Assembly (NCBI RefSeq): GCF_002002885.1
Contig: NZ_CP019510.1
Location: 620,001-684,000, forward strand
Source: Janthinobacterium sp. LM6
GTDB lineage: Bacteria; Pseudomonadota; Gammaproteobacteria; Burkholderiales; Burkholderiaceae_D
Direction of reading: 5' to 3'
DNA: 64,000 nt
Shown: one piece after another, positions 37,435-46,841 of the stretch
Layout of the letters: each line of letters starts with the position of its first letter
Position numbering within the stretch: the stretch's first letter is position 1
Notes under the pieces: model-generated
Seen by the model: only the letters and a program-made list of their open reading frames with translations
The model's database searches: none
Told to the model about the DNA's origin: nothing
Position numbers and translations under genes: made by a program

Positions 37435-38586
37435 ATGTCTCTTCCCGCACCCGATAGCGACGCGCTGGCCGCGTCCCATGCCTTGCAGCACCAGATTGCC
37501 GCCGAAATCGCGTGCAATGACGGCGCCATTCCCTTTGTCCGCTTCATGGAGCTGGCGCTGTATGCGCCTGACCTCGGCTATTACAGCGGCGGCGCCGCCA
37601 AGCTGGGCAAAGATGGCGATTTTACAACCGCGCCGGAGATTTCGCCCCTGTTCGGCGCCACCCTGGCCCATGTGGCAGCCGCTATTATGGCGCAAACGGC
37701 CCCGCGCATCCTCGAATTCGGCGCCGGCACGGGCAAGCTGGCCGTTGACATCCTGACGGAAGCGGCGAATGCCGGCATCCATGTGGAGCAGTATGCGATC
37801 GTCGAATTGTCCGGTGAATTGCGCGCGCGCCAGGAGCTGGCGCTGGCCGCCTTCCCGCAAGTGGTGTGGCTCGACGGTTTTCCCGATAGCTTCGAGGGCG
37901 CCGTGTTCGGCAATGAAGTGCTCGACGCCATGCCCGTCAACCTGATCAGCAAGACGCCCGCCGGCTGGTGCGAGCTCGACGTCAGCATCGCCGACGGCCA
38001 GTTCGTGTTTGTCGAACGGCTCGCTGGCGATGACGTGGCCGCGCAGATCGCTGCCCAGGTGCCCGAGGCGGACGCCTTGCCGGTCGGCTATGTTACGGAA
38101 ATTCATGGCGTCGCCTGCGGTTTCATGCGCTCGCTGGCGCGCATGCTGACCAATGGCAAGGGCGGCGCGGCCGTGCTGTTCGATTACGGTTTCCCTGCGC
38201 ATGAGTATTACCTGGACTTGCGCGCCACGGGCACCCTGATGTGCCATTACCGCCATCACGCCCACGCGGAACCGTTTTATTTGCCCGGCTTGCAGGACAT
38301 CACGGCCCACGTGGATTTTACGGCGATGGCGGTGGCGGCGCAGGAGGCTGGCCTCGATGTGCTCGTCTACATGAACCAGGCATCCTTCCTGCTGGGGGCG
38401 GGCCTTGGTGACTTGCTGCTGCGCACCGATCCGCAGCAGGTCAAGACCTATTTGCCGCAAGCCAGCGCCGTGCAAAAGCTGGTGTCGCCCGCCGAGATGG
38501 GGGAGTTGTTCAAGGTGCTGGTGGTGGGGCACCGCGTGGAGTTGCCGGAAGCGCTGTTGTCCAGCGACCGCAGTCACCGCTTGTAA
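37435..38586 (+). CDS. SAM-dependent methyltransferase, MidA/NDUFAF7 family
   Basis: A 383-residue class I methyltransferase. The N-terminal block FMELALYAPDLGYYSGG and the motif GDFTTAPEISPLFG are signatures of this family. The SAM site ILEFGAGTGKLAVDIL is at about residues 95-110, and a second conserved block is NEVLDAMPV. The mitochondrial homologue methylates an arginine of a complex I subunit. The bacterial target is unproven, with protein arginine methylation of NADH dehydrogenase the leading guess. It is divergently transcribed from the pteridine reductase gene with 74 nt between starts. Confidence 0.92.
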   Translation: MSLPAPDSDALAASHALQHQIAAEIACNDGAIPFVRFMELALYAPDLGYYSGGAAKLGKDGDFTTAPEISPLFGATLAHVAAAIMAQTAPRILEFGAGTGKLAVDILTEAANAGIHVEQYAIVELSGELRARQELALAAFPQVVWLDGFPDSFEGAVFGNEVLDAMPVNLISKTPAGWCELDVSIADGQFVFVERLAGDDVAAQIAAQVPEADALPVGYVTEIHGVACGFMRSLARMLTNGKGGAAVLFDYGFPAHEYYLDLRATGTLMCHYRHHAHAEPFYLPGLQDITAHVDFTAMAVAAQEAGLDVLVYMNQASFLLGAGLGDLLLRTDPQQVKTYLPQASAVQKLVSPAEMGELFKVLVVGHRVELPEALLSSDRSHRL

Positions 38587-38603
38587 GCGCCTGTAATATC
38601 AAG

Positions 38604-38623
38604 GCAGGGCAGTGTCGCCCTGC
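38604..38623 (+). terminator. Stem-loop after the methyltransferase gene
   Basis: GCAGGGC 38604-38610 pairs with GCCCTGC 38617-38623 around a 6-nt loop, followed only by AATTT. It is a plausible weak terminator 18 nt past the stop. Confidence 0.5.
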
Positions 38624-38654
38624 AATTTCCTGTCCGCCGGTGGTTATTATCTTG

Positions 38655-38669
38655 TCATATCGTATATGA
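38655..38669. promoter_or_regulatory. Palindrome TCATAT-CGT-ATATGA upstream of the J-domain gene
   Basis: A perfect 6+3+6 inverted repeat, 66 nt before the J-domain ATG. A TATGAT box (38665-38670) overlaps its right arm and could be a -10 element, in which case a bound protein would block transcription. Confidence 0.4.
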
Positions 38670-38735
38670 TGACCGACACAGCACGGTTCCATCCTGCAAG
38701 AACCCGTCGCCGCGCACCGATTTCAAGATAGAACG

Positions 38736-39827
38736 ATGGGAAAGATACATACACACTATGACAACCTGAAGGTGGCGCGCCTGGCGCCGCAGGAAGTCAT
38801 ACGTGCCGCGTACAAAGCCCTCAGCCAGAAATACCACCCGGACAAGAATCCCGGCGACGAAAAGGCCGCCCGCATCATGGCGATCCTCAACAGCGCCTAT
38901 GGCACCTTGTCCGATCCACAACGCCGCAAGGAACATGACGAGTGGATCGCCGCCGAGGAGTGGGAAATCGAATGGCTGGAAAGCACCCACCAGGAAGACG
39001 GCAAGAGCCGCGATGGCCGCGCGAAAGGCCATGCCCAGCCGCATGAACACGCCTGGGCACAGGATGTGCCGCCGCCGAAGGGCAAGCCGCGGCGCGGCTT
39101 GCAACCCGTCTGGCGCAACTGGCGCTGGTGGCTGAGTTTGTTTATCTGTCTGTTGCTGGGCTGGCTGGGCGCCTTGCTGATGCTCGACACGTCGCAACCC
39201 GTGCCTGCCGCGCTGGCGTCGGCCTGGAGCGGCCTGGCCCGCGACGGCGCCAAGCCCCATGCGGACGCGGCCACGTCGGCGGCCAGTGCCGCGCCGCCAT
39301 CGAAAGGCGAGGCGGTGGCAGTCGACAGCTGGGCCGTGGGCAAGCCGTATGCGCCCGAGCCGCCGCAAGCGAAGACGCCGGAGATCCGCGTGCTGGCCGT
39401 GTCCCAGCTGAGCCTGAAAGGCATCCAGCCCGCCTGCGATGGGACTGGCAAGGCAGAGTCCCCATCGCTGGTGGCGCCGAATGGCGAACCCTGGCCGGCC
39501 CATTCCGGCTATGTCGATGGATTCCCGATCGGTAACAAGGGCGAGGAGCTGGCCGTGAGCATCGACAACAGCGGCAATGCGGCGCCCGTGTTCGTCAAGC
39601 TGTTTGACACGGAGCGGCGCTCGAACGTGCGCTACCTGTACATCCTCGCGTATGACAAGCTGCTGGTGGAGCAGCTCAGCGCGGGCAAGTATGAAGTGCG
39701 CTACCAGGCCGTCGGGCCGGGCCAGGATAGTTGTGGCGGCGCCACGCGCAGCGGTGCCTCGGCGCCGGCGTCGTCGCCGTCCGCCAGCGAAGGCGGTACG
39801 CAGAATCCTGTTGTAAGCAGCATCTAA
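38736..39827 (+). CDS. Membrane-anchored J-domain protein
   Basis: A 363-residue protein. The N-terminal J domain (residues 5-70) has the HPDK motif at 34-37, which should stimulate DnaK ATPase. A charged linker leads to one membrane helix at about 131-150 (LFICLLLGWLGALLML). The rest, about 210 residues, lies in the periplasm if the J domain is cytosolic: a low-complexity Ala/Pro stretch, then a compact domain at about 215-335 with two Cys (IQPACDG and QDSCGG) and a Ser/Ala-rich tail. The C-terminal domain is not recognised. There is no Gly/Phe region or zinc finger, so it is a type III DnaJ-like co-chaperone with a specialised client. Confidence 0.86.
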   Translation: MGKIHTHYDNLKVARLAPQEVIRAAYKALSQKYHPDKNPGDEKAARIMAILNSAYGTLSDPQRRKEHDEWIAAEEWEIEWLESTHQEDGKSRDGRAKGHAQPHEHAWAQDVPPPKGKPRRGLQPVWRNWRWWLSLFICLLLGWLGALLMLDTSQPVPAALASAWSGLARDGAKPHADAATSAASAAPPSKGEAVAVDSWAVGKPYAPEPPQAKTPEIRVLAVSQLSLKGIQPACDGTGKAESPSLVAPNGEPWPAHSGYVDGFPIGNKGEELAVSIDNSGNAAPVFVKLFDTERRSNVRYLYILAYDKLLVEQLSAGKYEVRYQAVGPGQDSCGGATRSGASAPASSPSASEGGTQNPVVSSI

Positions 39828-39890
39828 TCTGATTATGCTTGATATGCGTCAACGCAGCGTCCACATCGAACTTATCCATTAGGAGTATTC

Positions 39891-41486
39891 ATGACCGACC
39901 TCAAGGCCGATGCAGATGATAACTGGCTGCTCGACGAAGATGAGCCGGTGGCCAGTCCTGCCGGGCTGGCCGCGCCCGACCAGCGCCTGTGGCGTGTCCT
40001 GATCGTCGATGATGACGTCGACGTGCATGCGGTCACGCGGCTGGCGCTGCGCAATGTCAGCTTCAAGGGCCGCGAACTGGAACTGTTTTCCGCCTACAGC
40101 GGCCGCGAGGCATATGACATCCTGCGCGACACGCCCGATATCGCGCTGGTGCTGCTCGATGTGGTGATGGAAACGGATGACGCCGGCCTGATCCTCGCCA
40201 AACGCATCCGCGCCGACCTGAACAACTCCATCGTGCGCGTCGTGCTGCGCACGGGCCAGCCGGGCCAGGCGCCCGAGCAGCGCGTCATCATCGAATACGA
40301 CATCAACGATTACAAGGCCAAGACGGAGCTGACGACGCAAAAGTTGTTTACCACCGTCATCTCGGCCCTGCGTGCCTACGAGAGCCTGATGATGCTCGAG
40401 CGCAGCCGCATCGGTCTGGGCAAGATCCTCGCCGGCGCCACCAATCTGTACCAGATCCATTCCCTGCGCGAATTCGCTTCCGGCGTGCTGAACCAGGTCA
40501 GCGCCATCCTCGACGTGGGCGCCGACGGCGTGCTGTGCCTGATGCAGGGCGGCGCCGGACGGCCCGAGGTGGTGGCCGCCACGGGCACCTATGCCATGCT
40601 GGCCGAGGCGGAAGCCTTGCCGGCCGACCATGCCCTCACGCCGACGATCGACAAAGCGTTCGCGGAAAAGCGCAGCCAGTTCGAGCATCCGGCCAATGTG
40701 CTGTTCATCCATACGGAAGGCAACCGCGAGCTGGCCATTTCCGTCACGCCGCCGTGGCCGCTGGCGCAGATCCAGCGCGACTTGCTGGAAGTGTTTTGCC
40801 AGCGTATCGCCGCTGCCTTCGACAACCTGTACATGTTCGGCCAGCTGCGCAAGGCGCAGGAAGCGACCGTGGTGGCGCTGGCCGACCTGGCCGAGTTCCG
40901 CGACAGCGACACGGGCGGCCACGTGCGGCGGGTGCAGCAGTTGTCCGACGCCATCGCCCGCCGCATGCAGCAGCGCGGCGTGTACCCGGACGAGCTGACG
41001 CCGCAACTGCTCGACATGATCGGCCTGGCCAGCATCCTGCACGACGTGGGCAAGGTGGCCACGCCGGACGCCGTGCTGTTGAAGCCGGGCAAGCATACGG
41101 ATGAGGAGCGGGCGCAGATGCAGCAGCATGCCGGCGTCGGGCGCACCATCCTCGAGCGGGCCGCCAACATGGTCGACGGTGTCAGCTACCTGACGTATGG
41201 CGCGCAGATCGCCGGCGGCCACCACGAGCATTTCGACGGCGCCGGTTATCCGAACGGCCTGAAAGGCCGCGATATACCGATCTCTGCGCGCATCGTTGCC
41301 GTGGTCGACGTCTTCGACGCCTTGCTGCACGAGCGGCCGTACAAGGAACCGTGGCCATATCCGCAGGTGCGCGAATACATCGAGCAGCGCAGCGGCAGCC
41401 AGTTCGATCCGGAAGTGGTGACGGCGCTGCTGGAGCTGATCGACCATGAGCCGCAACTGTGGCATCCGGAGCACGCCGTCGCTTGA
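39891..41486 (+). CDS. Response regulator, REC-DUF3369-HD-GYP (c-di-GMP phosphodiesterase)
   Basis: A 531-residue signalling protein. The receiver domain (residues 35-165) has its phospho-acceptor at D90 in LLLDVVM. A DUF3369 sensor-like domain covers about 175-330. The HD-GYP domain has H384-D385 in HDVGK and the GYP motif at 452-454 within HHEHFDGAGYP, all intact, so c-di-GMP hydrolysis is expected. Receiver phosphorylation probably gates activity, but no sensor kinase is adjacent. An AGGAG site precedes the ATG. The next gene is a receiver-TPR protein, 133 nt downstream, possibly in the same unit. Confidence 0.93.
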   Translation: MTDLKADADDNWLLDEDEPVASPAGLAAPDQRLWRVLIVDDDVDVHAVTRLALRNVSFKGRELELFSAYSGREAYDILRDTPDIALVLLDVVMETDDAGLILAKRIRADLNNSIVRVVLRTGQPGQAPEQRVIIEYDINDYKAKTELTTQKLFTTVISALRAYESLMMLERSRIGLGKILAGATNLYQIHSLREFASGVLNQVSAILDVGADGVLCLMQGGAGRPEVVAATGTYAMLAEAEALPADHALTPTIDKAFAEKRSQFEHPANVLFIHTEGNRELAISVTPPWPLAQIQRDLLEVFCQRIAAAFDNLYMFGQLRKAQEATVVALADLAEFRDSDTGGHVRRVQQLSDAIARRMQQRGVYPDELTPQLLDMIGLASILHDVGKVATPDAVLLKPGKHTDEERAQMQQHAGVGRTILERAANMVDGVSYLTYGAQIAGGHHEHFDGAGYPNGLKGRDIPISARIVAVVDVFDALLHERPYKEPWPYPQVREYIEQRSGSQFDPEVVTALLELIDHEPQLWHPEHAVA

Positions 41487-41619
41487 GCAGCAACTTCGTC
41501 GGCATTTTTCGGCACACCGCCATTCCCTTGCGCGCGGCGCCGTCATATACTCGGCAGCCTCATGCTGGCTGGCGCCACGCACCAGTGTGGCGCGCCGCGG
41601 AGTTTTCGGACATCACGAC

Positions 41620-43266
41620 ATGAAAGAACTCAAGGGCCTTAGCGCACTGATCATCGAGCCGCATCCGGGCATGCGCGCCAGCCTGCACAATATGCTCAAC
41701 CTGTGCGGCCTGGCGAAGATCGATGACGCGGCCAGTTCGGGCCAGGCGATTCGCATGCTGGGCAGCAAATCGTATGATCTGATCCTGTGCGAATACGACC
41801 TCGACGGCGGGCAGGACGGCCAGCAGATGCTGGAAGACTTGCGCCACCACAAATTGATGCACGCGTCGACCATGTTCTTCATGGTCACGGGCGAAGGCAG
41901 CTTTGCCAAGGTGGTCAGCGCCGTCGAGCTGTTGCCCACCGATTACATCCTCAAGCCTTTCACCGCTGACAACATGCTCGAGCGCATCGGCCGCGCGCTG
42001 GACAAGCGCAATGCCTTCGTGCCCGTGTACGAGTTGATCGACGTGGGCAACGAGCGCGCGGCGATTGCCGCCTGCGCGGAGGGCGCCAGCCTGTATCCCC
42101 GTTACGCCACTGATTTCCTGCGCTTGCGCGCGGAATTGCACCTGCTGCTGGGCGAAGCGGCCGACGCCGAGCCGATCTACGCCGGCCTGTACGCAGCCAA
42201 GTCCATCGGCTGGGCGCGCCTGGGGCAGGCCAAGACGCAGTTCCTGCTGGGCGAGTACGAAGCGGCGCAGGGCACCCTGGAAGGGCTGCTGGAAAACAAC
42301 AAGCGTTTTCTCGACGCGTATGACTGGCTGGCGCGCACGCACCTGGCGCAAGGCAAGCCGGAACTGGCGCAGGCCGCCCTGAGCGAAGCGGTGGCCCTGT
42401 CGCCGCACGCCGTGCGCCGCTTGCGCCGCCTGGGCGAGGCGGCCCTGGCGGCCGACGATATCGAGATGGCGGAAAAATCCCTCAAATTGGTCGTCAGCAA
42501 GGCCAAGTATTCGGAATTCCGCGACCCGGAAGACCATGTGCGCCTGGTGCAGACCCTGGTGCGCAAGGGCGACCCGCTCCAGGTGGGCGCCGTGATCCGC
42601 GACCTCGACAAGTCGATGGGCGGGCAAAAGAATGCGGAACTGTGCAGTGCCCTGTGCAGCGCCATGCTGCATGCGCATACGGGCAACGAGGAACGCCTGC
42701 AACAATCGCTCGACGCGGCGCTGGCCGCCAACCGCCACAGCGTGGGCGGCTCGAACATGCTGAAAACCGAACTGGCGCGCCACTGCCTGGCGCATGGGCG
42801 CGAAGATGGCGCCGCCGAGGTGATGCGCGAAGTCATGCGCAATGCGCCCGACAGCGCGGCCATGACGCGCGCCATGGCCGTGTTCGAGCATGCCGGGCGC
42901 GAAGAGCTGGCCAAGGCGCTGGCACGGCAAAGCCGCCAGGAAGTGGCCGACATGGTGGCGGCCGGTGCCGCCAGGGCGGGAGAGGGCGATTTCCGTGGCG
43001 CCGTCGATCTGATGGGCGAAGCCGTCACGCGCCTGCCCGATAATCCGCAAGTGGTGTTCAATGCGGCCGTGGCCGTGCTGAAATGCCTGGAACACGAAGG
43101 CTGGGATGAGCGCATGGGGCAGCAGGCGCTGACGTTTATCGCCGGCGTGCGCCGCCTGGACCCGCGCAACCCCAAGTTGCCCGTGCTGTCGGGCCTGCAT
43201 CAGCAGTTGTTGCGTAAATATAAGCCTCTCGGCAACTCCTGGATGCATCCGCCTGACGCCCGGTAA
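41620..43266 (+). CDS. Receiver-like domain fused to TPR repeats (degenerate receiver)
   Basis: A 548-residue protein with a CheY-like fold at residues 5-125, followed by about 400 residues of TPR-type helices (for example EAAQGTLEGLLENNKRF and LAQAALSEAVALSPHAVRRL). The receiver is closest to the LIVDDFPxMR ... LVLCDYNLxxGxDGQQLL type, but the acidic pair is replaced (I12-E13-P14). The expected phospho-acceptor is E58 in LILCEYDL, although D60 lies nearby; K112 in YILKPF is kept. Phosphorylation-independent behaviour is likely. It follows the HD-GYP regulator, so the two may interact. The start at the ATG before KELKGLSALII is chosen because the fold begins there. Confidence 0.87.
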   Translation: MKELKGLSALIIEPHPGMRASLHNMLNLCGLAKIDDAASSGQAIRMLGSKSYDLILCEYDLDGGQDGQQMLEDLRHHKLMHASTMFFMVTGEGSFAKVVSAVELLPTDYILKPFTADNMLERIGRALDKRNAFVPVYELIDVGNERAAIAACAEGASLYPRYATDFLRLRAELHLLLGEAADAEPIYAGLYAAKSIGWARLGQAKTQFLLGEYEAAQGTLEGLLENNKRFLDAYDWLARTHLAQGKPELAQAALSEAVALSPHAVRRLRRLGEAALAADDIEMAEKSLKLVVSKAKYSEFRDPEDHVRLVQTLVRKGDPLQVGAVIRDLDKSMGGQKNAELCSALCSAMLHAHTGNEERLQQSLDAALAANRHSVGGSNMLKTELARHCLAHGREDGAAEVMREVMRNAPDSAAMTRAMAVFEHAGREELAKALARQSRQEVADMVAAGAARAGEGDFRGAVDLMGEAVTRLPDNPQVVFNAAVAVLKCLEHEGWDERMGQQALTFIAGVRRLDPRNPKLPVLSGLHQQLLRKYKPLGNSWMHPPDAR

Positions 43267-43350
43267 AAGGGAAAAATGACGGGAAAATGCGGCTTCCCGG
43301 CGGGGGGGATAAAAAAAATCCAAAAAAAGCAGACTTTTTCGCGCCAACCC

Positions 43351-43380
43351 TTGCACTTTCTCAAATCGGGAGCTTATAAT
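43351..43380 (+). promoter_or_regulatory. Sigma-70 promoter for the tRNA-tuf transcript
   Basis: TTGCAC at 43351-43356 and a perfect TATAAT at 43375-43380 are separated by 18 nt. They lie 109 nt upstream of tRNA-Tyr, after a T/A-rich stretch that may act as an UP element. Confidence 0.8.
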
Positions 43381-43488
43381 CACGCCCCGAAGCAGCCAAC
43401 TTCTTCTTTATACGCAAATGCAGCAGTCAGGCATCAGTAAATAAGGTTGACAGTTGTGAGTAGATGCTTCATACTCTGCGGTTCCCGC

Positions 43489-43573
<85 letters not shown>

Positions 43574-43636
43574 AGTTTTTGCAAGGAAAACTGGGTAGTA
43601 GCAAAAAGCAAGTGAAGATAAAGTGAACGATACCTC

Positions 43637-43710
43637 GCGGGTGTAGCTCAATGGTAGAGCAGAAGCCTTCCAAGCTTACGACGAGGGTTCGATTCCCTTC
43701 ACCCGCTCCA
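43637..43710 (+). tRNA. tRNA-Gly (TCC)
   Basis: 74 nt. Acceptor GCGGGTG pairs with CACCCGC, anticodon loop CTTCCAA gives TCC, T-arm GGTTCGATTCC, discriminator T, and CCA is encoded. Confidence 0.98.
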
Positions 43711-43753
43711 GTTTCCGTTCAGATGCTTGATGCATCGCATGCAACAAATTACA

Positions 43754-43828
<75 letters not shown>

Positions 43829-43916
43829 GAATTCGCAGCAGGCAGCACAGAAGCAATTCAAACCAGACCGTCGGGCGTGTGCCTGAGCAATCTAATCAAA
43901 TCATTAGGAGTTCAAA

Positions 43917-45107
43917 ATGGCAAAAGGTAAATTCGAACGGACCAAGCCGCACGTCAACGTCGGCACCATCGGCCACGTCGACCACGGTAAAACCACGCTG
44001 ACCGCTGCAATCGCAACGGTTCTGTCGAAGAAATTCGGCGGCGAAGCTAAAGCATACGACCAGATCGATGCAGCACCAGAAGAAAAAGCGCGCGGTATCA
44101 CGATTAACACCGCCCACGTCGAGTACGAAACGGAAACGCGTCACTACGCGCACGTTGACTGCCCAGGCCACGCCGATTACATCAAGAACATGATTACCGG
44201 TGCTGCCCAGATGGACGGCGCGATCCTGGTGTGCTCGGCAGCTGACGGCCCAATGCCACAGACCCGCGAACACATCCTGCTGGCCCGCCAAGTTGGCGTT
44301 CCATACATCATCGTGTTCCTGAACAAGTGCGACCTGGTCGACGACGCAGAGCTGCTGGAACTGGTTGAAATGGAAGTGCGCGAGCTGTTGTCGAAGTACG
44401 AATTCCCAGGCGACGACCTGCCAATCATCAAAGGTTCGGCACGTATGGCGCTGGAAGGCAAAGAAGGCGAAATGGGCGTTGACGCAGTGCTGCGTCTGGC
44501 CGATGCGCTGGATGCTTACATCCCAACGCCAGAGCGCGCTGTTGACGGTGCTTTCCTGATGCCAGTAGAAGACGTGTTCTCGATCTCGGGTCGCGGTACC
44601 GTTGTGACCGGTCGTATCGAGCGCGGCATTGTTAAAGTCGGCGAAGAGATCGAAATCGTCGGTATCACCGATACCGTCAAAACGACTTGCACCGGCGTGG
44701 AAATGTTCCGCAAACTGCTGGACCAAGGTCAAGCAGGCGACAACGTTGGTCTGCTGCTGCGCGGCACCAAGCGTGAAGACGTGCAACGTGGTCAAGTTCT
44801 GGCCAAGCCAGGCTCGATCAAGCCGCATGCTCACTTCACCGGCGAGATCTATGTTCTGTCGAAAGACGAAGGCGGCCGTCATACGCCATTCTTCAACAAC
44901 TATCGTCCACAGTTCTACTTCCGCACGACGGACGTAACCGGTTCGATCGAGTTGCCAGCAGACAAAGAAATGGTCATGCCAGGCGATAACGTGTCGATCA
45001 CCGTCAAGCTGATCAACCCGATCGCGATGGAAGAAGGTCTGCGCTTCGCTATCCGCGAAGGCGGCCGTACCGTCGGCGCCGGCGTGGTTGCAAAAATCAT
45101 CGCATAA
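43917..45107 (+). CDS. tuf: Elongation factor Tu
   Basis: GTPase delivering aminoacyl-tRNA to the ribosome. It has 396 residues. G1 [11 protein letters not shown]3 DCPGHADY and G4 NKCDLVDD are all present, with domains 2 and 3 complete. A TAGGAG site precedes the ATG. Codon use is strongly optimised. It sits between a tRNA-Tyr-Gly-Thr cluster and tRNA-Trp-secE-nusG, the position of tufB in enterobacteria. A second tuf copy, usual in proteobacteria, is not in the window. Confidence 0.99.
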   Translation: MAKGKFERTKPHVNVGTIGHVDHGKTTLTAAIATVLSKKFGGEAKAYDQIDAAPEEKARGITINTAHVEYETETRHYAHVDCPGHADYIKNMITGAAQMDGAILVCSAADGPMPQTREHILLARQVGVPYIIVFLNKCDLVDDAELLELVEMEVRELLSKYEFPGDDLPIIKGSARMALEGKEGEMGVDAVLRLADALDAYIPTPERAVDGAFLMPVEDVFSISGRGTVVTGRIERGIVKVGEEIEIVGITDTVKTTCTGVEMFRKLLDQGQAGDNVGLLLRGTKREDVQRGQVLAKPGSIKPHAHFTGEIYVLSKDEGGRHTPFFNNYRPQFYFRTTDVTGSIELPADKEMVMPGDNVSITVKLINPIAMEEGLRFAIREGGRTVGAGVVAKIIA

Positions 45108-45173
45108 GGAAATGTTATGCTTCCACCCGGGGCGTCCTGGGTGGTAGAATAGCACTCCTCGAAAGTTTTACGT

Positions 45174-45249
45174 AGGGACGTAGCTCAATTGGCAGAGCGT
45201 CGGTCTCCAAAACCGAAGGTTGGGGGTTCGATGCCCTCCGTCCCTGCCA
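45174..45249 (+). tRNA. tRNA-Trp (CCA)
   Basis: 76 nt. Acceptor AGGGACG pairs with CGTCCCT, anticodon loop CTCCAAA gives CCA, T-arm GGTTCGATGCC, and CCA is encoded. The gap after tuf holds a CCACCC/GGGTGG stem-loop (45123-45144) followed by a TAGAAT box, a possible boundary and new promoter. secE starts 32 nt later. Confidence 0.98.
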
Positions 45250-45281
45250 CCGTCAAGGTGCAGGGCACCGAAAGTAGAAAA

Positions 45282-45665
45282 ATGTCAAATCAATCCGTGC
45301 AAACCGTTAGCACGTCGAGTGACAAGATAAAAGTCGCGCTGGCAATAGTGGCTGCGATTGCAGGAGTAGTCGGGTTTTATTACCTGGCAGGCCAACCAGC
45401 TCTGGTGCGTGCAAGCGCGCTTGTGGCTGGTTTGGTTATTGCTGTTGCGCTCTTGTATGTCTCGACGACCGGCCGTGAATTTCTCAATTTCGCCAAAGAA
45501 GCTGTGCGCGAAACCAAGAAAGTCGTTTGGCCTACCCGCAAAGAAGCCACGCAGATTACTGCGATCGTGTTTGCCTTTGTGCTGGTCATGGCGATTTTCC
45601 TGTGGGGCACGGATAAATTGCTCGAGTTTTTGTTGTATGACGTAATTCTGGGTTGGAAAAAATAA
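45282..45665 (+). CDS. secE: Preprotein translocase subunit SecE
   Basis: Essential SecYEG channel subunit. It has 127 residues with three membrane helices (about residues 16-35, 43-60 and 95-115), as in E. coli. The conserved amphipathic segment [17 protein letters not shown] lies before the last helix. The start ATG at 45282 is chosen because codons upstream run into tRNA-Trp. Its stop overlaps the nusG ATG by one base (TAATG), implying coupling. Confidence 0.97.
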   Translation: MSNQSVQTVSTSSDKIKVALAIVAAIAGVVGFYYLAGQPALVRASALVAGLVIAVALLYVSTTGREFLNFAKEAVRETKKVVWPTRKEATQITAIVFAFVLVMAIFLWGTDKLLEFLLYDVILGWKK

Positions 45666-46291
45666 TGAGCGAAAATGTGCATGATGAAGCGGCGAACGAG
45701 TCCGTTCCGGGCGACGCTCCGGTAGCGGACACTGGTGCAGCGCTGAGCGTGCCAGTGAGCAGCAAGCGCTGGTATGTCGTGCATGCTTATTCCGGCATGG
45801 AAAAAAGCGTCATGCGCGCACTGACCGAGCGCATCGAGCGCGCGGGCATGCAAGACCAGTTCGGCCAGATCCTGGTGCCGATCGAAGAAGTTGTCGAAGT
45901 CAAGAATGGCGTCAAGTCCGTCACCGAACGTCGTTTCTATCCTGGCTATGTGCTGGTTGAAATGGAAATGACGGACGAGAGTTGGCACTTGGTCAAGAAT
46001 ACCAGCAAGGTTACCGGTTTCATTGGTGGCAAGTCGAACAAGCCGACGCCGATCTCCGCGCGCGAAATCGACGGCATCATGAAGCAGATGCAGGAAGGTG
46101 TTGAAAAGCCCCGTCCGAAAACCTTGTACGAAGTGGGCGAGCAAGTGCGCATCAAGGATGGTCCGTTTACCGACTTCAACGGCAATGTCGAAGAAGTCAA
46201 CTACGAGAAATCCAAAGTGCGCGTCTCGGTCACCATTTTCGGTCGCGCTACTCCGGTAGAGCTCGAATTCGGCCAGGTCGAAAAAGTCTAA
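45665..46291 (+). CDS. nusG: Transcription termination/antitermination factor NusG
   Basis: Binds RNA polymerase and links it to Rho or to the ribosome through S10. It has 208 residues. A 30-residue acidic N-terminal extension precedes the NGN domain ([15 protein letters not shown]), and the C-terminal KOW domain contains [16 protein letters not shown]. The start at 45665 overlaps the secE stop; a TTG 12 nt upstream is less likely. It heads the ribosomal protein and RNA polymerase genes, as in most bacteria. Confidence 0.98.
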   Translation: MSENVHDEAANESVPGDAPVADTGAALSVPVSSKRWYVVHAYSGMEKSVMRALTERIERAGMQDQFGQILVPIEEVVEVKNGVKSVTERRFYPGYVLVEMEMTDESWHLVKNTSKVTGFIGGKSNKPTPISAREIDGIMKQMQEGVEKPRPKTLYEVGEQVRIKDGPFTDFNGNVEEVNYEKSKVRVSVTIFGRATPVELEFGQVEKV

Positions 46292-46349
46292 GTATTATCA
46301 AGCGCCACCAGGAGCGTCGCGGCAGTCTCAGCGAAATCCGGTCAGAGGA

Positions 46350-46376
46350 GCCCCGCCAGGGTAGGATCGGCGGGGC
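46350..46376 (+). promoter_or_regulatory. Leader hairpin before rplK
   Basis: GCCCCGCC 46350-46357 pairs with GGCGGGGC 46369-46376 around an 11-nt loop, 30 nt before the L11 ATG. There is no T-run. It is a candidate L1 autoregulation site or processing hairpin in the nusG-rplK gap. Confidence 0.5.
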
Positions 46377-46406
46377 GCTACTACTCAATCCAAGATAGGA
46401 GCCATC

Positions 46407-46841
46407 ATGGCAAAGAAAATCATTGGTTTTATCAAGCTGCAAGTGCCAGCTGGTAAAGCAAACCCATCCCCACCAATCGGTCCAGCTCTGGGTCAACGTG
46501 GTCTGAACATCATGGAATTCTGCAAGGCCTTCAATGCACAGACCCAAGGTCTGGAGCCAGGCATGCCGATTCCAGTCGTGATCACCGCATTTGCGGACAA
46601 GTCCTTCACGTTCGTGATGAAGACGCCTCCAGCAACCTACCTGATCAAAAAAGCTGCTGCGATCACCAAAGGTTCGCCGAAGCCACATACCGACAAAGTC
46701 GGTACGCTGACCCGCGCACAAGCTGAAGAAATCGCTAAATTGAAAACCCCTGATCTGACCGCTGCCGACATGGATGCTGCTGTACGCACCATCGCTGGTT
46801 CCGCTCGTTCGATTGGTATCACGGTGGAAGGTGTTGTATAA
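46407..46841 (+). CDS. rplK: 50S ribosomal protein L11
   Basis: Binds 23S rRNA in the GTPase-associated centre and is needed for RelA activation and factor binding. It has 144 residues. The N-terminal Pro-rich domain ([22 protein letters not shown], split by the fold) and the C-terminal rRNA-binding domain ([13 protein letters not shown]) are typical. A TAGGAG site lies upstream. The stop overlaps the rplA ATG by one base, so L11 and L1 are coupled. Confidence 0.99.
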   Translation: MAKKIIGFIKLQVPAGKANPSPPIGPALGQRGLNIMEFCKAFNAQTQGLEPGMPIPVVITAFADKSFTFVMKTPPATYLIKKAAAITKGSPKPHTDKVGTLTRAQAEEIAKLKTPDLTAADMDAAVRTIAGSARSIGITVEGVV

